Shown: positions 7,947 through 15,844 of the stretch, one piece after another
Layout: each line of letters begins with the position of its first letter
Numbering within the stretch: position 1 is the first letter of the stretch
NCBI GenBank assembly: GCA_934444735.1
Contig: CAKSDE010000015.1
Location: 1 to 64,000 of the forward strand
Origin: an uncultured Clostridia bacterium
Lineage (GTDB): Bacteria > Bacillota > Clostridia > UBA1381
DNA: 64,000 nucleotides
Direction of reading: 5' to 3'
Notes under the pieces: generated by a model
Told to the model about the DNA's origin: nothing
What the model saw: only the letters and a program-made list of their open reading frames with translations
Database searches by the model: none
Position numbers and translations under genes: made by a program

Positions 7947-9200
7947 TCACCTTATTTCTACTGTTTTGCTCACATGGTCGTAGTTCACCGTATATCCGAG
8001 AAACTCAAAAAACGCACGAACCGGCATATCTACCTGTCCTCTTATCTGCGTTGAAACGGTAACAACATTTGCCGAATTGATCACAACATCACAAACTCCC
8101 AAGTGATTTATTCTGATCTTATTATTCGACGCTGTCTTTGCCGAAATATTACCGTATTTTTTAAGCTCCTCCAAAGTAACAGAAGTTGTGTTATTTTCTA
8201 TATTCCCCGTAAATTCGTAAACATTTCCGTTTGAATAAAAACGAATCTGTATATTCTTCCCCGCTTTAACCGTTGGATTTTCGTTTTTTACCGTTCCGGC
8301 AGAATAATAATTTGCCATCGCATTATATGCAGAACTATAGCTCTGTCTTGTTTTCATATTTATAATTTTAGTCACAAGCGCAGAACTGCTCTCCCTCTGT
8401 ATTCTGTTAAGACGTGATATTTTTCTCGGGCTGTCGCTCAGCTTGACAAATTTCGCGCTTAAATCCGTAACCAACGAAACCCTTACTCCCATGTCGTCTA
8501 AGATTTTCTCGGTCAAATCGGAGGCCACTCCGTACGGGTAGGTAAAAAATGCATCGTTTTTCCCCGTCCATTCACGAAGCAAATCAGCATTCTTTACGAA
8601 GTCATTTTTTATTATATCATAATTTTGCGCAAATGTATAGTATTTTTTTAAATTATTTTTCATTTCATCATGTAAAGCATAAGTATGATTCCCAAATTGT
8701 ACAAATCCGCTGTCAGACATTTCCTTTATTTGTTCTTTTGAAAGAAAATCCCCGTTGCCTTCATAAGAGCCTACCATAGAAAGGTTTGCCTTGAATCCAT
8801 ACTCCTTTAACATCGGAAAAAGAATCGAATATCCGTCTTTATAACCGTCATCAAAGGTTATCAGAATCGGATTTGGGGACTTTGCAAGCTTTTCTCTCAA
8901 AGCCGCCTCTGCATTCGCGTCCCTTTCGGTCAATGCACGTTTATACGTGTCCGCCATATCCAAATATTCATTTACGGTTATCGGCGTGAATCCCGATTTT
9001 TTTAATTCATCGAAATCACTCCTCAGCTGCGCCGATGATATGCAGTAATCATTCCATTCCTCCGGATTATCACTTATTTTGTGATACATTACCGTCGGTA
9101 TCGGCACATTCATCGCCGTCAGGCTGTTTGCCGTTACGGCAGACATTGCCGAAAACATGAAAATTAATGATAAATAAAGAATATAACTTACTTTTTTCAT
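7947..9200 (-). CDS. Secreted polysaccharide deacetylase with C-terminal copper-amine-oxidase-like domain
   Basis: Signal peptide at residues 1-24. A NodB-type deacetylase domain spans about residues 35-265: YHKISD near the start, the metal/catalytic motif ITFDDGYKDGY (about residue 115), the histidine pair GNHTYALH (about residue 170) and FTYPYG (about residue 220). The final 100 residues (VKAGKNIQIRFYSNG, then QVDMPVRAFFEFLGYTVNYD) match the copper amine oxidase N-like stalk domain, probably a wall-binding module. Such enzymes remove N- or O-acetyl groups from peptidoglycan or exopolysaccharide with a divalent metal. As the first gene of the cassette it would oppose or complement the acetylation machinery encoded by the next two genes. 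Confidence 0.9.
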   Translation of the reverse strand: MKKVSYILYLSLIFMFSAMSAVTANSLTAMNVPIPTVMYHKISDNPEEWNDYCISSAQLRSDFDELKKSGFTPITVNEYLDMADTYKRALTERDANAEAALREKLAKSPNPILITFDDGYKDGYSILFPMLKEYGFKANLSMVGSYEGNGDFLSKEQIKEMSDSGFVQFGNHTYALHDEMKNNLKKYYTFAQNYDIIKNDFVKNADLLREWTGKNDAFFTYPYGVASDLTEKILDDMGVRVSLVTDLSAKFVKLSDSPRKISRLNRIQRESSSALVTKIINMKTRQSYSSAYNAMANYYSAGTVKNENPTVKAGKNIQIRFYSNGNVYEFTGNIENNTTSVTLEELKKYGNISAKTASNNKIRINHLGVCDVVINSANVVTVSTQIRGQVDMPVRAFFEFLGYTVNYDHVSKTVEIR

Positions 9201-9223
9201 AACTCAAATTCTTTCCGGCTATT

Positions 9224-9257
9224 AAATAGGGGTTATTCAAAGGAATAACCCCTATTT
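9224..9257 (-). terminator. Hairpin between the 9291 gene and the deacetylase cassette
   Basis: AAATAGGGGTTATTC pairs perfectly over 15 bases with GAATAACCCCTATTT around AAAG. On the minus strand the stem ends UUUAAU, so the U-tract is short. It may be a partial terminator allowing some read-through into the cassette, for which I found no separate promoter. Confidence 0.6.
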
Positions 9258-9290
9258 TCATAGTCTTATTTAAACCGTTCAACTAAAATC

Positions 9291-10634
9291 TTACCAAAGG
9301 TAGAAGTTTGTTGCCTGCGGAAGTCTTGAAAGATTTACAAATCCCCAGTTAACTGTATTATCTACAGAGTTAATCGGCAACTGACCGAGGTAGTTAGCTG
9401 TCATAACAACAACTTCGCCGTTCTGGTTTACTCTTGCAGTAAATGTACCTTCAACAGACTTAACTTCGTTCTTGTCGTCATATACTTCTCTGTAGTTGAA
9501 TGTAGCATATTCGCCTGTGTATGCAGTGTTCTCTGTCTTTACGCCATCCAAAACAATTGTAGCTATAACCTTAGCTGTTCTGTCTACAGAATTGTAAGAG
9601 CTCAAGTCGATCTTATAATCTGTGTATGTGATTGTCGGCTTAGCAAATCCGCCTGTGTATCTGTAGATATAAGGCTTTGTGATAACAATCGGATTAACAG
9701 GATCGTTTGTCTGAATAACAATCTTTGAACCGTCCATCAAGTATCCGTCCAATGAAAGGATCTGATAGCTTCTGTACGGAGCTTCTGATTCGTAACCTGC
9801 GTCAACCCATGTAGCATCAGCTGTCAAACCATTTGTGAAGAGACCTGCATTAGGATATGTAACATCATCAAATACAGATACAGGAATTGATGTACCTGTC
9901 AATGTACGCTGATAAAGCTTTTCAACGCTCTTGTTGAAGAGTGTTTCATAACCCGTAGCATCTAAAACTTCTACACCGTTTTCATTAACTGTTCCTCTGA
10001 TTGGGAGTGAATCTTCGTTGATATAAACCTGCGGCTGTGAAACGATAACTTTTTCGTTTTCACCCGAATATCTCATCGGATATGTATCGTCTGTATACCA
10101 GTTTCCGTCGCCGAAGTTAACCTTCTGCTTTTGATAGATTTTATAAGGCTCTGCCTTTTCCCAGAACCAGTTATCCCATCTGTACTCTACTGCACCGTAT
10201 GCGCCTGTAGCTGTAACTTTCTTCTGATCTTCACCGTCCAAAACGAGTGTTGCATACTCAAGGTTACCGCAGTCATGAGCAGGCAACTGATCATGGTTGC
10301 AGAAAAGTGAATATGTAGGATCATCAGGATTATATGAAGAAACTGAGCAGAAATGAGTTCTGTCAATGAAAGAATTCTTCCAAAGAGCAGTGTTTGCAAA
10401 TGCCTGCAAACCCAAGTTCAATGCGTATACCTCATACCCCGATTTTACGTTACCTGTAGGAATGCCGTAAGCGTCAACTTCCTGATATACACAAGCATAT
10501 CTTCCTGTTCCGACAGCAGCCGCAGATGTGTCATAGCCAACTTTTTTCCATTCATTGGCAAAAGCAGCGCCGGTTGTTCCCAGGATTGACAACATCAACG
10601 TTCCTGCGCACACTTTTTTTACGTTTTTGTTCAT
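9291..10634 (-). CDS. Secreted protein of unknown function, probably abundant
   Basis: The 447-residue protein has a signal peptide (MNKNVKKVCAGTLMLSILG...AAFA, cleavage near residue 26). The mature part is rich in Tyr, Trp, Asp and Asn, with five cysteines clustered between about residues 50 and 125 (YACVYQE, HFCSV, LFCNHD, HDCGN). I recognise no domain; the even alternation of hydrophobic residues suggests beta structure. The gene has a near-consensus promoter, a strong AGGAGG site, a roughly 90-base leader with a hairpin, and codon choice unlike its neighbours (many GTT/GTA, AAC, AAG and CTT codons), all pointing to high expression. It could be a surface-layer or matrix component; this is inference. 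Confidence 0.6.
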   Translation of the reverse strand: MNKNVKKVCAGTLMLSILGTTGAAFANEWKKVGYDTSAAAVGTGRYACVYQEVDAYGIPTGNVKSGYEVYALNLGLQAFANTALWKNSFIDRTHFCSVSSYNPDDPTYSLFCNHDQLPAHDCGNLEYATLVLDGEDQKKVTATGAYGAVEYRWDNWFWEKAEPYKIYQKQKVNFGDGNWYTDDTYPMRYSGENEKVIVSQPQVYINEDSLPIRGTVNENGVEVLDATGYETLFNKSVEKLYQRTLTGTSIPVSVFDDVTYPNAGLFTNGLTADATWVDAGYESEAPYRSYQILSLDGYLMDGSKIVIQTNDPVNPIVITKPYIYRYTGGFAKPTITYTDYKIDLSSYNSVDRTAKVIATIVLDGVKTENTAYTGEYATFNYREVYDDKNEVKSVEGTFTARVNQNGEVVVMTANYLGQLPINSVDNTVNWGFVNLSRLPQATNFYLW

Positions 10635-10728
10635 AAAAAAAACCTCCTAAAAATTTTAATAAAAATTGTGTACGTTAGTCCCATTTGCGAATATACACGA
10701 TCTCGCAAACAAAATCTTAACTACTTTA

Positions 10729-10757
10729 ATTATAATAATATCGCGGCATAAAGTCAA
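10729..10757 (-). promoter_or_regulatory. Strong promoter and leader of the 9291 gene
   Basis: TTGACT (10752-10757), exactly 17 bases, TATAAT (10729-10734). Transcription would start near 10722, giving an approximately 90-base leader containing the hairpin TTTGCGA/TCGCAAA and ending in AGGAGG before the ATG. Confidence 0.8.
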
Positions 10758-11003
10758 TAAATATTGACAATTAACCAAATTTGTGGATAAATAACATCTC
10801 TATAGTGTTAAATGGTTATTTGTCAGCTAAATAGCGCTATTTATCCCAACATTTCATGTCAGTTATCAATATTCACGTCAAGTATCAAGGTAAAATAAGG
10901 TCGAAAAAAAACTTATTTTATCAATATTGATTTGAGTATTTCATAAATTATAGTCACATTTCGGCAATTTCCACAAAGCATATATCTCTTCCAAAAATAT
11001 AAA
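10758..11003. other. AT-rich non-coding spacer
   Basis: No convincing ORF. It contains one perfect DnaA-box-like nonamer (TGTGGATAA, 10782-10790), a palindrome AAATAGCGCTATTT (10829-10842) and several short inverted repeats with ATCAATATT and TTATCAAT. A single box without a cluster does not support an origin. Some of the palindromes may be operators for the strong promoter next to it. Confidence 0.4.
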
Positions 11004-11028
11004 AATGTAAAAAAGCTCTTTTTTACAT
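11004..11028. terminator. Second hairpin downstream of typA
   Basis: ATGTAAAAAAG pairs with CTTTTTTACAT around a very short loop. It lies just beyond the main typA terminator and could act as a backup on either strand. Confidence 0.4.
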
Positions 11029-11041
11029 AAAAAAAAGCCGC

Positions 11042-11070
11042 AAAAAAAGAATTTGCAGACCGCAAATTCT
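11042..11070 (-). terminator. Terminator of typA
   Basis: AGAATTTGC (11048-11056) pairs with GCAAATTCT (11062-11070); read on the minus strand the stem is followed by a run of seven U (11042-11048). Confidence 0.8.
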
Positions 11071-11087
11071 TTTTTATTTCTTATATA

Positions 11088-12911
11088 TTATTTACCGTTT
11101 CTCGCTTTTGCTCTCAAATCGGTTTTTAAAATACGCTTACGCATTCTTAAATGGTTCGGCGTTACCTCCAAAAGCTCATCGTCCGCAATAAAATCAAGAC
11201 ACTGCTCCAAGCTCAGATTTCTCGGCGGAACAAGCTTTAATGCATCATCGGAACCCGACGCACGCGTATTGGTAACGTGCTTTCTCTTGCAGACATTTAC
11301 AACAATATCCTCAAGTCTTGAATTTTCGCCGACTATCATTCCTTCATACACCTTAACACCCGCGCCTATAAAGAGCGTTCCGCGCTCCTGTGCGTTAAAG
11401 AGTCCGTATGTGACCGACTCGCCGTTCTCCCATGCAATAAGCGCACCTCTCGAGCGGCTCTGGAAATCGCCCTTATACGGTTCATATCCGTCAAGAATAC
11501 TGTTTATGATGCCCGTTCCCTTTGTCGCCGTCATCAGCTCACTTCTGTAGCCGATAAGTCCGCGTGACGGAATCTTGAACTCAAGCCGCACATAATTCTG
11601 CGCAGTCGGCGCCATATTGAGCATCTCGCCTTTTCGCAAAATCACGCCGTCCATAACCGTTCCGGTATATTCCTCCGGCACATCTATCGTCAGATGCTCA
11701 ACCGGCTCGCATTTTACACCGTCGATTGTCTTATATATAACAACCGGGTTGGAAACCTGAAATTCGTAGCCCTCACGGCGCATATTTTCAATAAGAACCG
11801 AAAGATGCAACTCACCTCTTCCAGACACGGTGAATGCCTCGGTTGTATCGGTATCTTCAACACGCAGGCTTATGTTTGAATCCAGTTCTCTGTAGAGCCT
11901 GTCGCGCAGATGGCGTGATGTTACGAATTTGCCGTCCTGTCCGGCAAACGGACTGTCATTTACGCTGAACGTCATCGAAAGCACAGGCTCATCTATCTTT
12001 ACAAACGGCAGTGCGTCCGGACATTCGGGATCGCATATCGTCTCACCGATATTTATATCCGTAATTCCCGAAACGGCAACGACATCTCCCGTGCCGACCT
12101 CATCGGCAATCCCCTTATTCAAGCCCTCAAAGGTGTAGAGCTTGGTAGCTTTTCCGCGCGCAACGCTGCCGTCCGCTTTGCATACGGCAAGCTGCATATT
12201 TGTCTTGATCATTCCGCGCTGAATCTTACCTACCGCAATTCTTCCGGTATATTCATCATAATCGATATTTGAAACCAGCATCTGGAAAGGCGCGTCCTCC
12301 TCGCCCTCCGGGCATGGGATTGTATTTACTATCAGCTCAAAAAGCTCTTTTAAGTCCTTGTTCGGCTGCTCCGGATTATATTCGGCAGTCGCCCAGCCGT
12401 CACGACCCGACGCGTATATAACGGGTGTGTCGAGCTGCTCATCTGTTGCGCCAAGGTCGATAAAAAGCTCCAAAATTTCGTCAACCACTTCATACGGACG
12501 TGCATTCGGGCGGTCCACCTTATTTACAACGATAATCGGCTTTAAATCCAATGCGAGCGCTTTTGACAAAACAAAACGCGTCTGCGGCATACAGCCCTCA
12601 AATGCATCAACCAGCAAGAGTACGCCGTCCACCATTTCCAGTCCGCGCTCAACCTCGCCGCCGAAGTCCGCGTGCCCCGGTGTATCTATAATGTTAATCT
12701 TCACTCCGTTATAATAAAGAGAAGTATTTTTCGCAAGAATTGTGATTCCGCGCTCACGCTCCAAATCATTCGAGTCCATAACACGCTCGTCCACCTGCTC
12801 ATTCTCTCTGAATGTTCCGCTTTGTTTCAGCATCGCATCAACCAGCGTTGTCTTTCCGTGATCGACATGGGCAATTATCGCGATATTTCTTATATTTTCC
12901 CTGTTTATCAT
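11088..12911 (-). CDS. typA: Translational GTPase BipA/TypA
   Basis: The 607-residue length and domain order are those of BipA: a GTPase domain with P-loop AHVDHGKTT (residues 15-23), switch II DTPGHADFGGEV and NKVDRPNAR; then the EF-Tu-like domain II, EF-G-like domains III and V, and the BipA-specific C-terminal domain (RGLIGYRSELMT, GALIAWENGESVTYGLFNAQERG, KRKHVTNTRASGSDDALKLVPP). It binds the 70S ribosome and assists large-subunit assembly and stress or cold adaptation. AAAGGAAG and AGGACT lie upstream of the ATG. It appears monocistronic. Confidence 0.97.
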   Translation of the reverse strand: MINRENIRNIAIIAHVDHGKTTLVDAMLKQSGTFRENEQVDERVMDSNDLERERGITILAKNTSLYYNGVKINIIDTPGHADFGGEVERGLEMVDGVLLLVDAFEGCMPQTRFVLSKALALDLKPIIVVNKVDRPNARPYEVVDEILELFIDLGATDEQLDTPVIYASGRDGWATAEYNPEQPNKDLKELFELIVNTIPCPEGEEDAPFQMLVSNIDYDEYTGRIAVGKIQRGMIKTNMQLAVCKADGSVARGKATKLYTFEGLNKGIADEVGTGDVVAVSGITDINIGETICDPECPDALPFVKIDEPVLSMTFSVNDSPFAGQDGKFVTSRHLRDRLYRELDSNISLRVEDTDTTEAFTVSGRGELHLSVLIENMRREGYEFQVSNPVVIYKTIDGVKCEPVEHLTIDVPEEYTGTVMDGVILRKGEMLNMAPTAQNYVRLEFKIPSRGLIGYRSELMTATKGTGIINSILDGYEPYKGDFQSRSRGALIAWENGESVTYGLFNAQERGTLFIGAGVKVYEGMIVGENSRLEDIVVNVCKRKHVTNTRASGSDDALKLVPPRNLSLEQCLDFIADDELLEVTPNHLRMRKRILKTDLRAKARNGK

Positions 12912-13036
12912 ACAGTCCTACTTCCTTTCGACGTTATCCAAATTACTCAGTGCAAACCGAATCCGCCCACACTCTAACCCTATAATTTTATCACAAAAAT
13001 CCATGCATTACAATAAAAATATATTTTTTTGTGAAA

Positions 13037-13990
13037 TTAGAGCAATTTCGACATTGCATATTGGAAAAGCTCGTCTATTTCTGCTAATGTAACAGCCTTA
13101 AATACGCGGTTTTTCGTCTGCGCACTGTCACGCATACCCTTAATATACCACGCGATATGCTTTCTCGCCTCTTTGATTCCGCGCACCTCGCCCTTATCTT
13201 CAACCAACATTCGGGTATGTTTTAGCGCCATCTCCAATTTGTCTTTATCCGTCGGGAAATATGTGACCTTTCCCGTTTTTCTCATTTCATCAATCTGCCT
13301 GAATATAAACGGATTTCCCTCAGCACCCCTTGCGACCATTACACCGTCGCACCCGGTTTCATCGCTCATTCTTTTCGCGTCCTCTGCCGAAAATATATCG
13401 CCGTTGCCGATAACCGGAATCGTAACCGCATTTTTCACGTGCTCAATCACGCGCCAATCCGCTTTTCCGCTGTAAAATTCCTCCCGCGTTCTGCCGTGTA
13501 CCGCAATCATCGCCGCGCCGGCATCCTCAAGAATCTTCGCCATCTCGGGCGCATTTTCCTCCTCCCAGCCTTTTCGTATCTTAACCGTAACCGGGATTTT
13601 CACGGCGCGGCTTACCGCACGCACTATCTCCCCCGCTCTTTTTGGATTCTTCATAAGCGCGCATCCGTCACCGTTATTTACAATCTTCGGCATAGGGCAG
13701 CCCATATTTATATCCAAAAAATCCGCGCCTGCCTCCTCGACCAGCGGTGCAACCTCCGCCATAATTTCCGGCTCGCTCCCGAAAATCTGAATTGCATACG
13801 GTTTTTCGCCCGACTCCGTTTTCATCAAATCTTTCGTTTTCTTATCCTTATAATAAAGTCCTTTTGCGCTTATCATTTCAGAACAGGTTACACCGCACCC
13901 CATACTGCGGCATATCCGTCTGAAGGTCAGATCGGTAACCCCCGCCATAGGCCCCAAAAAAACTTTATTTTCCAATTCACCGATATTCAT
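13037..13990 (-). CDS. dusB: tRNA-dihydrouridine synthase
   Basis: FMN/NADPH-dependent enzyme that reduces specific uridines in tRNA D-loops. The chosen start (MNIGELENKVFLGPMAGVTD) gives 317 residues, a normal Dus length, with GAGAGG correctly spaced before the ATG at 13990; a longer frame upstream adds 39 unrelated residues. Visible motifs are LGPMAGVTD, YAIQIFGSEP, the catalytic Cys98 in DINMGCPMPKIVNNGDGCALM, VTVKIRKGW, AVHGRTREEFYSGKADW and IPVIGNGDIFSAEDA. The Clostridia enzyme is usually annotated DusB; which uridine it modifies is not visible here. Downstream of the LysM gene on the same strand. Confidence 0.93.
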   Translation of the reverse strand: MNIGELENKVFLGPMAGVTDLTFRRICRSMGCGVTCSEMISAKGLYYKDKKTKDLMKTESGEKPYAIQIFGSEPEIMAEVAPLVEEAGADFLDINMGCPMPKIVNNGDGCALMKNPKRAGEIVRAVSRAVKIPVTVKIRKGWEEENAPEMAKILEDAGAAMIAVHGRTREEFYSGKADWRVIEHVKNAVTIPVIGNGDIFSAEDAKRMSDETGCDGVMVARGAEGNPFIFRQIDEMRKTGKVTYFPTDKDKLEMALKHTRMLVEDKGEVRGIKEARKHIAWYIKGMRDSAQTKNRVFKAVTLAEIDELFQYAMSKLL

Positions 13991-14015
13991 AGTACCTCTC
14001 AAAAAAGTATATTGC

Positions 14016-14071
14016 GGGAATGTAAAAAAGTTCGTTCCGCAAAATGCCAAAACAGTATTTTTTACAATCCC
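14016..14071 (-). terminator. Imperfect hairpin between the LysM gene and dusB
   Basis: GGGAATGTAAAAAA (14016-14029) pairs with TTTTTTACAATCCC (14058-14071) apart from one mismatch. It may end transcription of the SOS-controlled gene. The left arm resembles the one at 3356. Confidence 0.4.
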
Positions 14072-14108
14072 CAGCAAAAGTATATCACTATTTTGAAAGA
14101 AAGTCAAA

Positions 14109-14390
14109 TCAATAAATCGGAATCAAAAGCTCTTCACCGACATGAATAACCGCATCTTCAAGCTCATTTATCGAAATGATTTCATTCACAAGCTTTCTCA
14201 CGTCGGAATTTTTGCTGCTGTTCGCTTTTGCAATGCTCCATACACTGTCGCCGTAGCCTACCGTCACGCATACGGTTTCTTTCTCCAGTTTTCTTGCAAA
14301 CGCCAGGTTCATCATCACCATCGCCGTCAGCACCAAGCCGATCCCTACCGTAATACGTCTCCTTCTCATCATTCTTTTTCTCTTTGTCAT
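14109..14390 (-). CDS. LysM-domain membrane protein under SOS control (YneA-like)
   Basis: The 93-residue protein has a very basic N-terminus (TKRKRMMRRRR), one membrane segment (about residues 15-33) and an extracytoplasmic LysM domain (VTVGYGDSVWSIAKANSS...VNEIISINELEDAVIHVGEELLIP). This is the layout of YneA, the Bacillus SOS-induced inhibitor of cell division. The ATG at 14390 is chosen because GGAGG lies 7 bases before it; an upstream in-frame start overlaps that site. Two LexA-type boxes lie at its promoter, one inside the -35/-10 spacer, making LexA repression the likely control. The symbol yneA is not assigned because lexA is not adjacent, unlike in Bacillus. Confidence 0.85.
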   Translation of the reverse strand: MTKRKRMMRRRRITVGIGLVLTAMVMMNLAFARKLEKETVCVTVGYGDSVWSIAKANSSKNSDVRKLVNEIISINELEDAVIHVGEELLIPIY

Positions 14391-14412
14391 AATTAACACC
14401 TCCAAATTTTAT

Positions 14413-14426
14413 CGAATGTTTGTTCG
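14413..14426 (-). promoter_or_regulatory. LexA (DinR-type) box, downstream copy
   Basis: CGAATGTTTGTTCG: one half-site GTTCG is perfect and the other (CGAAT) has one change from the Firmicute CGAAC-N4-GTTCG consensus. It lies just after the predicted transcription start. Confidence 0.7.
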
Positions 14427-14434
14427 TTATCTGT

Positions 14435-14463
14435 ATTATACCAGAACAGATGTTCGTTGTCAA
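14435..14463 (-). promoter_or_regulatory. Consensus promoter of the LysM gene
   Basis: Perfect TTGACA (14458-14463), 17 bases, perfect TATAAT (14435-14440) on the minus strand. An unrepressed promoter of this quality would be very strong, which fits a tightly repressed SOS gene. Confidence 0.88.
14443..14456 (-). promoter_or_regulatory. LexA (DinR-type) box within the promoter spacer
   Basis: AGAACAGATGTTCG contains the perfect core GAAC-N4-GTTC and sits entirely between the -35 and -10 boxes. Confidence 0.85.
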
Positions 14464-14575
14464 GTGTTTTTTTACAATTATTTCATATTTTGTACATCTA
14501 AAATTCTTGCATATCATTTCAAAATGTGATACAATAGCTATGTATAGCAAAAATATCAGAAAGGTGTGAATATAT

Positions 14576-15133
14576 ATGAACGTATGCGATGCCCTGAAAA
14601 ACAGGCGGACAATAAGAAAATTCAAAAATATTCCTATCGGGCAGGAAAAACTAAAAGAGCTGGTAAATTACGCGCGCCTTGCCCCCTTTGCGGCAAATAT
14701 ACAGGCGCTCAGATATAAAATCGTAACAGACGAAAATACGTGTTCCGAAATCTTTTCACACATTCACTGGGCAGGCTATCTCCCCAACGGCGCGCCGAAA
14801 GAGGGACACAGACCGACAGCATATATCGCAGTTTTGGGAGATACCGAAATCAAAAAGAACTTCGAGACTGATGCCGGCGCCGCCGTACAGTCGATACTCC
14901 TCGGCGCATGGGAAATGGGAATCGGCACTTGCTGGATGGGAGCGATAGACCGCCCCGAGATATTAAAGCTTTTAAAATTGGGCGAAAAATTTTCCCTACT
15001 ATATATTATAGCGCTCGGTTACGCAGACGAAGAAAGCCGCGAATCGAAATATTGCGGCAGTCCGAAATATTTTTACGATGAATCCGGCACGCTTAATGTC
15101 CCCAAACTTTCGCTTGACGATATTATCCTATAA
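14576..15133 (+). CDS. Nitroreductase family protein
   Basis: The 185-residue flavoprotein of the nitroreductase fold starts with the FMN-binding signature MNVCDALKNRRTIRKFKNIPI, followed by LVNYARLAPFAANIQ and the later DAGAAVQSILLGAWEMGIGTCWMGAI block where the second subunit and FMN contact. Such proteins reduce nitro compounds, quinones or related acceptors with NAD(P)H; the true substrate is not evident. AAAGGTG precedes the ATG. It runs 26 bases ahead of the two-component genes and may be co-transcribed with them. Confidence 0.88.
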   Translation: MNVCDALKNRRTIRKFKNIPIGQEKLKELVNYARLAPFAANIQALRYKIVTDENTCSEIFSHIHWAGYLPNGAPKEGHRPTAYIAVLGDTEIKKNFETDAGAAVQSILLGAWEMGIGTCWMGAIDRPEILKLLKLGEKFSLLYIIALGYADEESRESKYCGSPKYFYDESGTLNVPKLSLDDIIL

Positions 15134-15159
15134 AAAAACACGAAAGAAGATGAACTACT

Positions 15160-15843
15160 ATGTCAAATAAAATTCTTATAGCGGACGACGACCGCAGCAT
15201 TGTTGAACTGATACGTCTTTATCTGGAAAAGGAAGGCTTTATATGTATAACCGCGGAAAACGGCAAAATCGCTCTTGATAAATTCAAATCCGATTCGCCG
15301 TCTTTGGTTATCTTGGACGTAATGATGCCCGAGATGGACGGCTGGCAGGTATGCCGTGAAATAAGAAAGACCTCCTCCACACCGATTATCATGCTTACGG
15401 CAAAGGGCGAAACCTTCGATAAGGTTTTAGGACTTGAACTCGGTGCCGACGATTACATGGTAAAGCCTTTTGAAACAAAAGAGCTGATTGCACGTATAAA
15501 AGCGGTTTTAAGAAGAAGTGAAACAAAAAACGATTCTAAAGTCGAAGAAGTTTCATACCCCGGGCTTACGGTAAATCTTTCAAATTACGAATTGAAAATC
15601 AACGATAAAATCACCGAGGTTCCGCCGAAAGAACTGGAGCTTTTGTATTTCCTCGCATCAAACCCGAACAGAGTTTTCACAAGAGAGCAGCTTTTGGAGG
15701 AGGTTTGGGGATTCGATTATTTCGGCGATTCGCGAACTGTCGATGTCCATATAAAGCGGCTGCGTGAAAAGCTTGAAAATATAAACGAAAACTGGCAGTT
15801 AAAGACTGTATGGGGCGTCGGCTATAAATTTGAGGTGAGATAA
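15160..15843 (+). CDS. OmpR/PhoB-family response regulator
   Basis: A 227-residue regulator. The receiver domain has acidic D9-D11, phosphoacceptor Asp53 (LVILDVMMPEMDG), Thr80 and Lys102 (DDYMVKPF). A winged-helix DNA-binding domain follows (about residues 130-225: PGLTVNLSNYELKIN, LLYFLASNPNRVFTREQLLEEVWGF, RTVDVHIKRLREKLE, VWGVGYKFE). It is paired with the histidine kinase starting 1 base after its stop. The targets are unknown; neighbouring galT or the nitroreductase are possible but unproven. Confidence 0.95.
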   Translation: MSNKILIADDDRSIVELIRLYLEKEGFICITAENGKIALDKFKSDSPSLVILDVMMPEMDGWQVCREIRKTSSTPIIMLTAKGETFDKVLGLELGADDYMVKPFETKELIARIKAVLRRSETKNDSKVEEVSYPGLTVNLSNYELKINDKITEVPPKELELLYFLASNPNRVFTREQLLEEVWGFDYFGDSRTVDVHIKRLREKLENINENWQLKTVWGVGYKFEVR

Positions 15844-15844
15844 T

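Noticed and set aside
10782..10790. Perfect DnaA-box-like nonamer
   Set aside because: Only one box, with no cluster, no dnaA/dnaN and no AT-rich unwinding region beyond general AT-richness; not an origin.
13439..14149. 236-codon plus-strand ORF over dusB
   Set aside because: Shadow of dusB: His/Arg-rich composition, no domain, no ribosome site.
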